Shown in pieces: positions 33,888 to 43,602 of a stretch of 64,000 nt of DNA. Position numbers and translations under genes: made by a program. Within the stretch, counting starts at the first letter, position 1. Every line of letters begins with the position of its first letter. Source of the DNA: Alphaproteobacteria bacterium UBA3768 (GTDB lineage: Bacteria > Pseudomonadota > Alphaproteobacteria > CAAHEQ01 > UBA3637); assembly GCA_002372315.1 (NCBI GenBank), contig DFFU01000012.1, positions 1-64,000 on the forward strand, read 5' to 3'. The notes beneath the pieces are model-generated. The model saw only the letters and a list, made by a program, of their open reading frames with translations. It had not been told where the DNA came from and ran no database searches.

Positions 33888-35567
33888 CGCGGATAACTGT
33901 TCTATTTTTTTGTGAAGTTGTTCTTCCATTTCTGGTGTCAAATCATCCTTCAAATCCAAAGCTTTTTTGTATTGAAAGCCCGCTTCTCTGGTACGTCCAA
34001 TGGCTTGATAAATGTCCCCTAAGTGCATATTGATGAGGGAACTTTTGGGTAATAAATTGATGGCTTTTTCCGCAAATGGTAAAGCTGTTTGGGGATGATT
34101 TTTTTTGTAATATGCAAATGCAAGGCTATCCAAAATATACGGATCTTGTGGACGATTATGGTACGCTTTTTGGATTAACTCAAATCCTTCGTCAATGCGA
34201 TCCATTTCCAAATAATTATAACCTATATTATTTTGTAATATAGCGTCATCAGGCATCAAAATTTGCGCCCGTTGAAAATCAGATAACATTTTTTCCGCTT
34301 GATCATTTTTTTGGTATAAATTTGCACGAGTCGCATAGGCTTCTGCTAAAGGTTTATTTTGGGGATTTTGTTCCAATAAAGGGATTAAGTGATCATATAT
34401 TTTTAATGCTTTTTGATTTTGTTTTGTGGCCACATAATTTTGCCCCATTAAAGTCAATAACGGAATATGATTGGGATTTGTTTTTTGTAGATCCTCCATT
34501 ATCTGTTCAGCTTCCTGATACCGATCAGCCAATAATAGGACTGCAGCTTCTTTAAATAATAAGGTAGCTGATTTTGATGGAATTCTGTTATAATAATCCA
34601 ATGAAATATGGGGGAGGTCAAAAGCTTGATTCAACTCAGCGCCCCATATTAATGATAAATTTTTATCGGGTTGTAAGAACAGTGCAATACTGTTGAGTAT
34701 AATGAGTTCCTCTTTTGAAAAAAGGCCCATTGCTCCTTCGGCAGATAAAAAGTAAAAACTTTCCGCTAATCCAGTTTCTGGTGTAATTTTACTTTGTCCA
34801 AATTGTTGAATTAAATCCGCTGTTGCAGGGTATAGCTTTTCCATTTTTTGAAATTGTTTATAAAATTGTGTTTTTTCCCATATTTGATTCTTTTGGGCAT
34901 ATTTTTTTAACAGTGGGAAAAAGGAAATAGCGGGTAATTTTTTGTCTTGAATTTTTTGCCAACCCTTATTTTGTAATTCTTCATCATTAAAATATTGTCC
35001 CAATAAAAATTCATGATAGCCTTGAATGTAGTTCAAGCGGTTATCCTTTAATAATTTTAAACTAGCTGTGGCAGATTCTTTATTATTTTCCTTAGCAAAG
35101 TACCAGGTTTGTATCAATGGAATGATAACGGTATCTGCTTGTTGATGAGGTTTTTTTTGAAGATATTGTAAAAGCAGATAGGGATCATCTTTGAATAATT
35201 GGGCAGCCTTTAGGTAATCGGAAAATAAACTGTCGCGAATGGCCTCTTTATCCAGATAAGGTAAAAGCATTTGTGGTTTACCTTGAAACATAGCAAGTAC
35301 GTAAAATTCTTTTAAGAGTCTTGTTTGATCAGGATCAGCCTTTAAAACTTTTTCATAGGCATCTAAGGCCAAAGGGATATGGTGACTCTTTTTTGCATAA
35401 TTGCCTGCTAGGTAAGCGTTTAATGCCAAATTGGATGGTAATTTGCGATGTGTTTTCCATATGTCTTCATAATTTTCTTCAAAACGTATTGTTTGATACC
35501 AATGGTAAGAAACAACAGAGCTCAGCACTATAAGTACAAATAAAATAAAACAAAACCACTTTTTCAT
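33882..35567 (-). CDS. Membrane-anchored TPR protein
   Basis: A 561-residue protein with an N-terminal signal anchor (KKWFCFILFVLIVLSSVVS). Numerous tetratricopeptide repeats follow, clearest in the C-terminal half: AEAYATRANLYQKNDQAEKM, AILQNNIGYNYLEMDRIDEG, PYILDSLAFAYYKKNHPQTA, LINMHLGDIYQAIGRTREAG. This arrangement matches periplasmic TPR scaffold proteins common in Alphaproteobacteria. Specific partners are unknown. Divergent from the UDG-family gene. Confidence 0.8.
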   Translation of the reverse strand: MKKWFCFILFVLIVLSSVVSYHWYQTIRFEENYEDIWKTHRKLPSNLALNAYLAGNYAKKSHHIPLALDAYEKVLKADPDQTRLLKEFYVLAMFQGKPQMLLPYLDKEAIRDSLFSDYLKAAQLFKDDPYLLLQYLQKKPHQQADTVIIPLIQTWYFAKENNKESATASLKLLKDNRLNYIQGYHEFLLGQYFNDEELQNKGWQKIQDKKLPAISFFPLLKKYAQKNQIWEKTQFYKQFQKMEKLYPATADLIQQFGQSKITPETGLAESFYFLSAEGAMGLFSKEELIILNSIALFLQPDKNLSLIWGAELNQAFDLPHISLDYYNRIPSKSATLLFKEAAVLLLADRYQEAEQIMEDLQKTNPNHIPLLTLMGQNYVATKQNQKALKIYDHLIPLLEQNPQNKPLAEAYATRANLYQKNDQAEKMLSDFQRAQILMPDDAILQNNIGYNYLEMDRIDEGFELIQKAYHNRPQDPYILDSLAFAYYKKNHPQTALPFAEKAINLLPKSSLINMHLGDIYQAIGRTREAGFQYKKALDLKDDLTPEMEEQLHKKIEQLSAL

Positions 35568-35628
35568 AAAAACCTTTCTTTTTATCTTAAAATATGGTAT
35601 TCTTATTTAGAAGAAAGAGCAAGCAAAA

Positions 35629-36267
35629 ATGACACCTTTTCAAAAATTATTTTGGTTATTTCAAATGGGCGTATACTCTTTTTGTGGTGATAGGCCTCAA
35701 AATAAACTAAAACAGGTTATAGATTCTGCTGGTTTAATAAAATCAGAAAAGGGAAAAAACGAAATAGCGTTGATGAAAACGGCGTTGCATACCATGGTGG
35801 GAACAGGTTGTGTGTCGCCCCAAGTTATGTGTATTATGGAAGCACCATCTGCATCAGAGGACAAAACAGGACTCTATTTGACAGGGCCAGAAGGGGAGTT
35901 GGCACAGAAAATGTTATCAGCTATTGGATTGGATTTAAGGCAAAATACTTATTTAACCTATTTGAGTCCTTGGCGTCCACCTGGCAATCGTTTGCTGACG
36001 AATGTGGAGGTCAATTATTGTCGAACATTATTGAAACAGCGGATTGATTCTTTAAAGCCCCAATTTATCCTCATACTGGGTGTTCCTGTTATCAAGGCAT
36101 TGTTGGATGATAAAACACTTTCAGTGGTACGCTCAGGCCATGAAAAATACATGAACATTCCTGTTTTGGGAACATTTGCGCCATCTTGGCTGATGAAAAA
36201 TCCTGATTACCGTCGACCAGTTTGGGAAGATTTAAAAAAGTTTAAACAGATGATAGAAAAGGAATAA
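35629..36267 (+). CDS. Uracil-DNA glycosylase superfamily protein (family 4-like)
   Basis: A 212-residue protein matching the family 4 fold: VMCIMEAPSASEDKTGLYLTG at the active loop, YLSPWRPPGNRLLTNVEVNYC, FILILGVPVIKALL, and PVLGTFAPSWLMKNPDYRR. Two departures: the catalytic-loop histidine of the usual HPSYLL is replaced (APSWLM), and the Fe-S cysteines of the thermophilic enzymes are mostly absent, with Trp in place of Cys before RPP, as in many alphaproteobacterial members. It may have altered or no uracil excision activity. Confidence 0.75.
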   Translation: MTPFQKLFWLFQMGVYSFCGDRPQNKLKQVIDSAGLIKSEKGKNEIALMKTALHTMVGTGCVSPQVMCIMEAPSASEDKTGLYLTGPEGELAQKMLSAIGLDLRQNTYLTYLSPWRPPGNRLLTNVEVNYCRTLLKQRIDSLKPQFILILGVPVIKALLDDKTLSVVRSGHEKYMNIPVLGTFAPSWLMKNPDYRRPVWEDLKKFKQMIEKE

Positions 36268-36280
36268 CAGATTTTTTTTC

Positions 36281-36309
36281 TTGACTTTTGTGATTAAATA
36301 CAATAAAAT
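36281..36309 (+). promoter_or_regulatory. rpmG promoter
   Basis: TTGACT at 36281-36286, 17-base spacer, TAAAAT at 36304-36309, 32 bases before the rpmG start. Confidence 0.7.
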
Positions 36310-36341
36310 AGGCGACATCATTTTTATGAAAGGCAAAAACA

Positions 36342-36503
36342 ATGGCAAAGAAAATCGCAATTAAAATTAAATTAGAAGGTCCAGAAGGGTACTTTTATAC
36401 GGCAAAAAAGAATCCACGGACACATACCGAAAAAATTAAACGTCGTAAGTATAATCCCAAGACGCGTAAGCATGAAGAGTTTGTTGAAAAGAAAATCAAA
36501 TAA
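36342..36503 (+). CDS. rpmG: 50S ribosomal protein L33
   Basis: A 53-residue ribosomal protein. Sequence MAKKIAIKIKLEGPEGYFYT, then KKNPRTHTEKIKRRKYNP and ARKH-type TRKHEEFVEKKIK match the zinc-free L33 of Alphaproteobacteria (no CxxC pairs; the T-E-K and KYNP blocks are diagnostic). Ribosome site AAAGGC. It has its own promoter at 36281 and terminator at 36510. Confidence 0.95.
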   Translation: MAKKIAIKIKLEGPEGYFYTAKKNPRTHTEKIKRRKYNPKTRKHEEFVEKKIK

Positions 36504-36509
36504 AAACAA

Positions 36510-36540
36510 AGCCCCTGAAAATCAGGGGCTACTTTTTTCT
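36510..36540 (+). terminator. Terminator after rpmG
   Basis: AGCCCCTGA / TCAGGGGCT stem with loop AAA at 36510-36530, followed by ACTTTTTTCT. Confidence 0.9.
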
Positions 36541-36566
36541 TGACAAAGGGAAATAGGGCGTATAAA
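36540..36566 (+). promoter_or_regulatory. Weak candidate promoter in intergenic region
   Basis: TTGACA at 36540-36545 and TATAAA at 36561-36566 with a short 15-base spacer. The 240 bases between rpmG and the RND gene carry no supported ORF; the longest plus-strand reading frames are under 20 codons. A small RNA is possible but not shown. Confidence 0.25.
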
Positions 36567-36780
36567 GTGAAACCAGAGGAAGAGAGAAACGGGATTATCA
36601 TGGTACTGAATATCGAAATCCTATAGCAGCAACGATGAAAATTATTCGTTCAACAAATAATGTAGCGGGTTATTGTAATTCTAATATTTGATAGTATTGG
36701 ATGATGGAGTACCTACTTTAATAGTGGTTCATGCTTTATGTGACAAGGTGTTATACCCGTCTGTGAATCACTTTTTTGTG

Positions 36781-39700
36781 TTATTTCTTTTTGTAAATCT
36801 TATCTACAATTGTTTGGATTAAAATGTAAAACAATGGAATAAAGAAAAGTCCCAAAATTGTGCCGATAGTCATACCAAAGAACACAGGTGTGCCCAATGA
36901 TCGGCGAGAAGCACTTGCAGCCCCAGTGGCCCAAATCATGGGTAATACTCCCAAAATAAAGGTAAATGCAGTCATCAATACGGCGCGAAAACGTTGTACC
37001 AATCCTTGAACCCCAGATTGCACAATATCCGTTCCTTTACTGTGTTCATCTTTGGCAAATTCCACGATCAAAATAGCGTTTTTACTGGCCAATCCAATCA
37101 ACAAAACTAATCCTAATTGGGCATAGATGGACATCGGTAATCCCATAATCCATAAGCCCAGTAATCCCCCGGAAACTGCAAAAATGACACTCATCAAGAC
37201 GGGCATAGGTACAGACCAGCTTTCATATTGAGCCACTAAGAATAAATAAGCAAAAAGAACAGCCAATAAAACCAGATAACCTACTTGACCTTCATTTTGT
37301 TTTTCCTGATAACTCATGCCTGACCATTCAAAAGCATAATCAGCGGGAAGAACCTTTTGCGCTAATTCTTCCAAATGCTCCATGGCCGCACCAGAACTAA
37401 CTTTGTCCGATTGAATGATTGTTAATCCTGCTGCAGGATATTGGTTATAGCGTGAAATTTGACGTGGAGAGAGCATTGAATGTACGGACACCAAAGTTTT
37501 TAAAGGTACCATTTTCCCCGTAGCGCTGGGAACATAAAGTTTGTCCATACTTTGTAAATTACGCCGGTATTTCCAATCTGATTGGATAATTACCTTATTT
37601 ACTTGTGTTCCAAAGTTCACATCGTTGACATAGCCAGAGCCTAAATAATTTTCCAACGCATTAAAGACGTTTGCCATAGGTACATTCATGCTTTCGGCCT
37701 TCACACGATCTATTTCCAAAAATAAATTAGGGGTCTTGGATGTAAAGCTGGAATAACCATATTGATAATTAAAATCGCCTTGAATAGCATCCAAAACACT
37801 GTTTGCGCTAGCTTCCAATCTATTATAGTCCAAATCATTTAAGGATTGAACCTTAAAATCTAAACCACCCGACATACCCAAACCAGGAATAGCGGGCATT
37901 TCAAATAATTGGAACTCTGCCTCTGGAATTTGTGCAAATTTTTGACGTAAAGAATTTAAGATGGCTGTAGAATACAGATTTTTATCATTGCGCTTGTCCC
38001 ATGGTTCCAACCCAATAACGCCCATTGCAACATTTTCACCAGCCCCCATCATCATTGAAAAGCCTTCAATCACAATAAAATTTTTCACGCCTTTTTCTTT
38101 ATCCAAAATAGGCATCATCTTTTGAACTACCTCGTCTGTACGCCCCATGGCAGCACCTTCTGGTAAATTAATACTGACCAAGATCATGCCTTGATCTTCA
38201 CTGGGTAAAAATGAAGTGGTCATTTGTTTGAACATCAGGGTAGAAATAGCGGTAAAAGCCAAAAATACAATCGCAATTAAAATAACTTTACGAGCAATAA
38301 GTAAAACCATTTTACGGGTTGCGTTGGTTGATTTTTCAATCATTTTGTTAAACCATGCTAAGGGACCATGGTGTGCCATTGATGTTTTTTTAAAAAAGTG
38401 TGAGGCGATAGCTGGAGCCAATGTTAAAGCGCATAAAGTGGAAAAGCATACTGCAGAACAAATAGTAACCGAAAATTGTTGATAGATTTTACCTGTGATA
38501 CCACTTAAAAATCCAATGGGAACGAATATGGCCAACAACACGAGCGTTGTGGCAATCAGAGCACCTGAAATTTCACGCATTGTTTGTTCGGTGGCGGGCA
38601 TCGATTGCATGTTTTCATTATTCATTAAATAGGCTACTCGTTCGGTAACGCAGATGGCATCGTCCACCACGACACCAATGGCCAATAGCAGACCAAACAA
38701 AGTAAACATATTGATAGAATATCCCAAAATAGCCATGACCATAAAAGATGCCAATAACGACACTGGAATTGTAATGGTTGGTACCAATGTGGCACGCCAG
38801 TCTTGTAGAAAAATATATACGACCAAAATCACCAATAAAAATGTTGCAATCAAGGTCCACGCAACTTCCTTGACAGAAGCGCTGATGTAATCGGTTGAAT
38901 CCATGTTGATATTATACTCTAATCCTTTTGGAAAGAATTTAGAGAGTCGTTGCAATTCCTTTCTGACCCGATCCATGGTGGATAGTGCATTGGCTCCAGA
39001 GGATAAGTTTATAAGCATAACTACTGATGGTGAATGATTATAATAGGCCTCATGTGAATAATCTTCAGATCCGATTTCAATACGTGCGACATCCTTTAAG
39101 CGCAATAACCCACCCTCATCATTTGTTCGGATAATAATGTTGCCGAATTCTTCGGGGGTTGATAAGCGTCCAGTTGTTTGTAGATTGTAAATCAAACCTT
39201 CAGAGTTATCATTGGGCCGAGCCCCTAATTTACCCAATGAGGGTTGATAGTTTTGACTTTGTATGGCCGAACGGACCACATTGGCGGATAGGTTAAGAGA
39301 GGCTAATTTGTCTGCATCTAACCATATACGCATACTTTTTTTGGCACCATAAACGGTGACTTCTCCTGTTCCATCCAATTTAGAAAGAGGTTTTACGACA
39401 TTGTTTTGCAAATAATCGTTGATGTCGCGTGGTGTCATACTGTTATCGGGTGAATAAAAACTGATAAAAGCCAGCATATTACTGGATGATTTCATCACGC
39501 GCATACCATAACGTTGAACTTCTGCGGGCAATAATGATTGAACTTGTTGGATTCGGTTTTGTACTTTAACAGTTGCCATGTCAGGATCAGTGTCTGGTTT
39601 AAAGGTAATTGTCAGCATATAAGACCCATCCATGCTGTTGGATGACATATAAATCATGTCATCCACACCATTGACGCCATCTTCCAATGGAATACCAACC

Positions 39701-39882
39701 GTTTTGGCAATTGTATCAGCGCTTGCCCCAGGGTAACTGGCACGAACACGTACTTCTGGAGGCGTGACATCAGGATACAAATCTACGGGTAAATTAAACA
39801 AACAAATAAAGCCTGCCAATGACAAAATGATGGCTAAAACAGCAGCAAAACGTGGACGCTTAATAAAAAATGATGAAAACAT
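36781..39882 (-). CDS. RND efflux pump, HAE1 family inner-membrane transporter
   Basis: A 1033-residue AcrB/MexB-type proton antiporter exporting drugs or other hydrophobic compounds. Twelve membrane helices with two large periplasmic loops. N-terminal FFIKRPRFAAVLAIILSLAG, the TM4 proton relay AIGVVVDDAICVTERV (Asp pair intact), GSVKEVAWTL-type TM2-3 region, and the TM10 K region (LIGLASKNAILIVEFA) match the family, as does length. Its ATG overlaps the last base of the fusion-protein gene (39882), so they form one operon. No outer-membrane factor (TolC type) is in the window. Confidence 0.93.
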   Translation of the reverse strand: MFSSFFIKRPRFAAVLAIILSLAGFICLFNLPVDLYPDVTPPEVRVRASYPGASADTIAKTVGIPLEDGVNGVDDMIYMSSNSMDGSYMLTITFKPDTDPDMATVKVQNRIQQVQSLLPAEVQRYGMRVMKSSSNMLAFISFYSPDNSMTPRDINDYLQNNVVKPLSKLDGTGEVTVYGAKKSMRIWLDADKLASLNLSANVVRSAIQSQNYQPSLGKLGARPNDNSEGLIYNLQTTGRLSTPEEFGNIIIRTNDEGGLLRLKDVARIEIGSEDYSHEAYYNHSPSVVMLINLSSGANALSTMDRVRKELQRLSKFFPKGLEYNINMDSTDYISASVKEVAWTLIATFLLVILVVYIFLQDWRATLVPTITIPVSLLASFMVMAILGYSINMFTLFGLLLAIGVVVDDAICVTERVAYLMNNENMQSMPATEQTMREISGALIATTLVLLAIFVPIGFLSGITGKIYQQFSVTICSAVCFSTLCALTLAPAIASHFFKKTSMAHHGPLAWFNKMIEKSTNATRKMVLLIARKVILIAIVFLAFTAISTLMFKQMTTSFLPSEDQGMILVSINLPEGAAMGRTDEVVQKMMPILDKEKGVKNFIVIEGFSMMMGAGENVAMGVIGLEPWDKRNDKNLYSTAILNSLRQKFAQIPEAEFQLFEMPAIPGLGMSGGLDFKVQSLNDLDYNRLEASANSVLDAIQGDFNYQYGYSSFTSKTPNLFLEIDRVKAESMNVPMANVFNALENYLGSGYVNDVNFGTQVNKVIIQSDWKYRRNLQSMDKLYVPSATGKMVPLKTLVSVHSMLSPRQISRYNQYPAAGLTIIQSDKVSSGAAMEHLEELAQKVLPADYAFEWSGMSYQEKQNEGQVGYLVLLAVLFAYLFLVAQYESWSVPMPVLMSVIFAVSGGLLGLWIMGLPMSIYAQLGLVLLIGLASKNAILIVEFAKDEHSKGTDIVQSGVQGLVQRFRAVLMTAFTFILGVLPMIWATGAASASRRSLGTPVFFGMTIGTILGLFFIPLFYILIQTIVDKIYKKK

Positions 39883-41009
39883 TATTGCACCTCTGTTTGA
39901 ATGGGGAAAATGGCTTGACCACTACGTAATTTTTGACCACCTGATAAAACGATTTTTTCATCCAATCCCAATCCTTCTACGATGATTTGACCATTTTGGG
40001 TTTCACCTTGAGTTACGTATTGTTGTACCACAGTATTGTCTTCATTGAGTTTCATAACGTAACTGCCTGTTGCATCGTTATACAGAGCCGTTTGTGGAAC
40101 CGTGATAACCTTTTGTGGTTTGCTATTTTGCCATAGTACATTCACATGATCATTGGGGATCAAGAAATCATTTGAATTTTCATATTCGGCGTATAGATTT
40201 ATCGTTGCCGTTTGAATATCCATTTCATTATCTGCAAAAACTTTGCGTACAGGCAAAGGTAACACAGACCTATCATTGAGTTCGATTTGTAAATCCGGTA
40301 AATCAGCTATGCCTTTTTCTTGTAACATTTTTTTCATTTGTAAATGTTCTTTGTCAGTAATGGAAAAACTGATTTTAACAGGTGCTGTTTGAACAATGCG
40401 AGCCAATGCCACGTTTGCGGGGGTAACATAGTTTCCTTTGGTAATAAGTGCTTGCCCAATACGTCCAGAAATTGGGGCTTTAACAGAAGTGTGTTCCATA
40501 TCAATTTGTGCTAAGTTGAGATTGGCTTTGGCCTGTTCTACAGCGGCTTGGGCCTGAGATAACCGACTTTCTGATTTTTCTAAATCAGCTGTTGAAACAA
40601 ATTTGTCTTTATACAGTTCTGTTTGACGTTTATAATCACTTTTAAGTTGTTTGAGATCCGCTTCTGCTTTTGTTAAAGTCGCTTTGGCAACAGCTAAGTT
40701 TGCTTGATACTTATCAGGATCAATTAAAAATAAAACATCACCTTCTTGGACCATTTGCCCGTCTTTAAATAAAACTTCTTTAATTTCTCCTGCAACTTGA
40801 GGTTTTATATCCACTGCATTGAGTGGTTTGACCAAGGCAATAAAACGTGTTTTGTCTTGAATTTCTTGTGAAGAGGCCGTTCCCACAGGAACATATGGCT
40901 TCGCCCCCATTGGCATAGTAGGTGTAGATGCTTTTTGATGGATGGCAAAATAATAACCACCCCCAAAACCCAATGCAATAAAAACAGAAGCCAATAAAAA
41001 TCTCCTCAT
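39882..41009 (-). CDS. RND efflux periplasmic adaptor (membrane fusion protein)
   Basis: A 375-residue AcrA-type adaptor with an N-terminal membrane anchor (residues 5-22) and no lipobox. The lipoyl half-motifs are VDIKPQVAGEIKEVLFKDGQ and VKAPISGRIGQALITKGNYV, with a long alpha-hairpin between them (AKATLTKAEADLKQLKSDYK and so on), then beta-barrel and membrane-proximal domains. It couples the RND pump at 36781 to an outer-membrane channel. AAGGGGG is its ribosome site. Not linked to any regulator here. Confidence 0.92.
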   Translation of the reverse strand: MRRFLLASVFIALGFGGGYYFAIHQKASTPTMPMGAKPYVPVGTASSQEIQDKTRFIALVKPLNAVDIKPQVAGEIKEVLFKDGQMVQEGDVLFLIDPDKYQANLAVAKATLTKAEADLKQLKSDYKRQTELYKDKFVSTADLEKSESRLSQAQAAVEQAKANLNLAQIDMEHTSVKAPISGRIGQALITKGNYVTPANVALARIVQTAPVKISFSITDKEHLQMKKMLQEKGIADLPDLQIELNDRSVLPLPVRKVFADNEMDIQTATINLYAEYENSNDFLIPNDHVNVLWQNSKPQKVITVPQTALYNDATGSYVMKLNEDNTVVQQYVTQGETQNGQIIVEGLGLDEKIVLSGGQKLRSGQAIFPIQTEVQ

Positions 41010-41072
41010 TTATCCCCCTTTGTATATACAAGAAAATTTACACTATTTTTGGAAAAAAATCAAGCCCCCCTA

Positions 41073-42506
41073 CTAAAAGGGTTTAGGCCGTGGCACAGGT
41101 GGTATTTTACCAGCAAGATGTTGTTTGAAATCTGGATGGACAGTTTCAGCCCAAAATTGAAATTGCTCTAAATCAAAATCTTTGAGTTGTTTGGCCGAAA
41201 TGACGTTCTTTCCAAAAGGATTGACTACTTTTTTATTTTTTAATACTTCAAAATGCAGATGAGGTCCAGTTGACCGCCCCGTTGAACCCACATAGCCAAT
41301 GACATCTCCCCGTTTAACTTTTGATTTGACCTTTAAATCAGCGCGGTAGCCATTGAGGTGAGCATAAGCGGTCTGATAACCATCTGCATGCTTTATACTG
41401 ATGTATTTGCCATAAGAGCCTTTTCGTCCAATAGATTCAATAATACCATCTGCGGCTGCTTTAATGGGTGTATTTTTGGGGCATGCTAAATCCACTCCTT
41501 TATGAAAAATTTCATATTTTAAGATGGGATGTATACGGCGTCCATAAGGAGAGGAAAGACGCGCTTTCCCATCTATGGGGCGTTTTAATAATTGTTTGCC
41601 TGCACTTTTCCCACGTGCATCATAAAAGCTGGTTGTGCCATCTTTGGCGGTATAAGCATAGCGGTTAATCTGCAATGAACTACTTTTTAATCCAATAAAA
41701 AGCAATTGTTTTCCACCAATTTCTAATCCACCTTCGGTTTGCTTAAATTCTGCAATAATGTCAAATTTTGTTCCTATTTGGATATCGGTTGAAAAGTCCA
41801 CTTCACCATCGAGGGCGTTGATGACTTGGGTAATGAGTGATTTTGGAACATTTGCTTTTTGTGCTGATTTTGTAAAATTGGATTCAACCGTTCCCTGCCA
41901 ACGATCTGTTTTTGTTTCTACACGGCCTGTGTGCGAAAAAGGAGTCCACGATCCATCGGCTTCACGCAATACGGCCAAAGTTTCACCTTGTCCTGTCATC
42001 AATGAAATACCTACAACATCGGGTCCATCTTTAAAGAACATAAACTGCATACCAGGTTTTAAAGTTTTAAGGTTGATTAGTAATTCTAATCCATCCACGA
42101 TTTGCACACGATCGGCAGTTGGAATACTTTCTTGGCTGAGAAGTGTCAACAGGCTTTCGCCTTTGTCCAATTGAACCATTTTAACCTTTAATTCACCCAG
42201 TTGAACACGTTGTTCTAACTCATTTAACGTTACATGCTCTTCTTTGAGAACGGGGGCATCTCCCAAATCCTCATGAACCACTTCTTCTGGTAGATCAGAA
42301 GTCTTTTCTGTTTCTGTGGTAGCAACGGGTTCTGGCTCTGATTTTTGTTGAGAAGGTGAGCAACGCATCAAAAATGGAAAGGTGGCAATACACAGCACCA
42401 ACATCAATAACAGAGCAATACTGGATTGCTTGTTACGCATACTCTCATGCACCTGCACCAAACGCAAATTACGTGATGCTTTTTGAACGGTTTCTTTGAA
42501 ATTCAT
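41073..42506 (-). CDS. M23 (LytM) peptidoglycan endopeptidase
   Basis: A 477-residue envelope protein with a cytoplasmic N-terminus, a transmembrane helix at about residues 30-48, an acidic linker, an OapA/LysM-like middle (LDKGESLLTLLSQE), and a C-terminal M23 domain. The zinc ligands are present: RRIHPILKYEIFHKGVDLAC (H and D of HxxxD), and HLHFEV with AYAHL. It should therefore be an active DD-endopeptidase of MepM/YebA type that opens cross-links for cell growth. Same strand as the RND pair but separated by 63 bases, so probably independent. Confidence 0.88.
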   Translation of the reverse strand: MNFKETVQKASRNLRLVQVHESMRNKQSSIALLLMLVLCIATFPFLMRCSPSQQKSEPEPVATTETEKTSDLPEEVVHEDLGDAPVLKEEHVTLNELEQRVQLGELKVKMVQLDKGESLLTLLSQESIPTADRVQIVDGLELLINLKTLKPGMQFMFFKDGPDVVGISLMTGQGETLAVLREADGSWTPFSHTGRVETKTDRWQGTVESNFTKSAQKANVPKSLITQVINALDGEVDFSTDIQIGTKFDIIAEFKQTEGGLEIGGKQLLFIGLKSSSLQINRYAYTAKDGTTSFYDARGKSAGKQLLKRPIDGKARLSSPYGRRIHPILKYEIFHKGVDLACPKNTPIKAAADGIIESIGRKGSYGKYISIKHADGYQTAYAHLNGYRADLKVKSKVKRGDVIGYVGSTGRSTGPHLHFEVLKNKKVVNPFGKNVISAKQLKDFDLEQFQFWAETVHPDFKQHLAGKIPPVPRPKPF

Positions 42507-42542
42507 GATTCTATCATAAAAAAATATTTATTTAATGTCAAA

Positions 42543-43490
42543 TTATTTTTTGATTAAACTGTCAATAATGTGGATAGTATTGAGTGTCATACCCGTTTGG
42601 ATATCATCACCAACTACCCAAAAATTTAAAGCATTCTCATGATAGTTGATATCCATAATAAAGACTTTTGTTTCACTTAATGTAGCGGCACAAGAAAGAA
42701 TAAATCCTTTTTCCTTGGTACCCATAACATGGATAAATGGATTATTTTGCCATAATAAATCTAGGTGGGGAATTTTATGTTTAAGCTGACATGATACAAA
42801 TAAACAAAATCCACGAAATACAGGAACAAAGCAATAATGAAAATCTATGGATAAATCCAAAATATTTTGGATTTGACAGGGGCAGGTAAGAGGTTGAGGA
42901 ACTTGAATTTGTGGAATTAAATTAAAGGCCAAAGGAGGATAATCTGATGTTGATTCAACAGGAATTTGTGTGTACACGCTGCGTGTTTGTTCGCGCAACA
43001 TTTTTGATGCTTCTTCATCCAAAAATGAAGTGCCAATAAGGGCAACTGATTCTACTTTTATCAGCTGGTAAGGAATCAAATCAGATATAACATGACTTAA
43101 AATAACACTCATAGAAGTAGGGGCGCATAAAATGTGGTTTTTAACACTGGAAATTTTATTTTCATTAAATGCAGGAACTATACAGGGTGCTTCGGATAAA
43201 TATCCCGTACAATCAATTAACCAAGTATGTTTATGCAATTTTTTGCGGGGACAAAAACGAAGCATTTTTTTATCACATAATACAATGATGCAGGGTTGTT
43301 TCCAATCAAAAACTTTTAATGAAGTGATTCTTTTTTCTTCGCCTTTATAAAATTGTTTTTTTAATACTTTAGTGTGTTGATCCAATAAAAAGACCTGTTC
43401 TGACGGATAACCATGAATAGCCAATTGTTCCATAATGGCTTGTGCGGTGGGGCATTGAACACCCAAGATAATTATTTTTACTGGTTGCAT
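42543..43490 (-). CDS. Degenerate aspartate-semialdehyde dehydrogenase-like protein
   Basis: A 315-residue protein with the Asd plan: N-terminal Rossmann start (KIIILGVQCPTAQAIMEQL), middle AFNLIPQI, VPVFRGF and C-terminal GDDIQTGMTLNTIHIID (compare Asd ADNLRKGAALNAVQIA). The Asd active-site loop NPNCST is changed: the equivalent stretch ILCAPTSMSV has no cysteine at the catalytic place (Pro instead), and the N-terminal Gly-rich NADP loop is poor. It is probably not catalytic. A terminator-like hairpin sits before its ATG. True Asd, if present, must be elsewhere. Confidence 0.65.
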   Translation of the reverse strand: MQPVKIIILGVQCPTAQAIMEQLAIHGYPSEQVFLLDQHTKVLKKQFYKGEEKRITSLKVFDWKQPCIIVLCDKKMLRFCPRKKLHKHTWLIDCTGYLSEAPCIVPAFNENKISSVKNHILCAPTSMSVILSHVISDLIPYQLIKVESVALIGTSFLDEEASKMLREQTRSVYTQIPVESTSDYPPLAFNLIPQIQVPQPLTCPCQIQNILDLSIDFHYCFVPVFRGFCLFVSCQLKHKIPHLDLLWQNNPFIHVMGTKEKGFILSCAATLSETKVFIMDINYHENALNFWVVGDDIQTGMTLNTIHIIDSLIKK

Positions 43491-43501
43491 ATCATTTAGA
43501 T

Positions 43502-43541
43502 AGAAAAAAATCCCCTAAAATAAAGCTGTTCTTTTGGGGGT
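43502..43541 (-). terminator. Terminator-like hairpin directly upstream of Asd-like gene
   Basis: On the minus strand CCCCcAAAA ... TTTTaGGGG followed by ATTTTTTT, ending 12 bases before the ATG at 43490. It reads as an intrinsic terminator for transcription toward the Asd-like gene, so it may be an attenuator, or a stop for antisense transcription. Confidence 0.45.
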
Positions 43542-43554
43542 AGGTTAATAAAAC

Positions 43555-43583
43555 TTGATTTATTTTTGAATTTGGAGCATAAT
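43555..43583 (+). promoter_or_regulatory. lpxC promoter
   Basis: TTGATT at 43555-43560, 17-base spacer, CATAAT at 43578-43583, followed by AAAGGAG before the ATG at 43603. Confidence 0.6.
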
Positions 43584-43602
43584 GAAATAAAAAGGAGTTA
43601 AA

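Noticed and set aside
36541..36780. Short protein genes in the rpmG-RND intergenic region
   Set aside because: The available frames are below 20 codons and have no ribosome site; only a weak promoter-like pair was noted.
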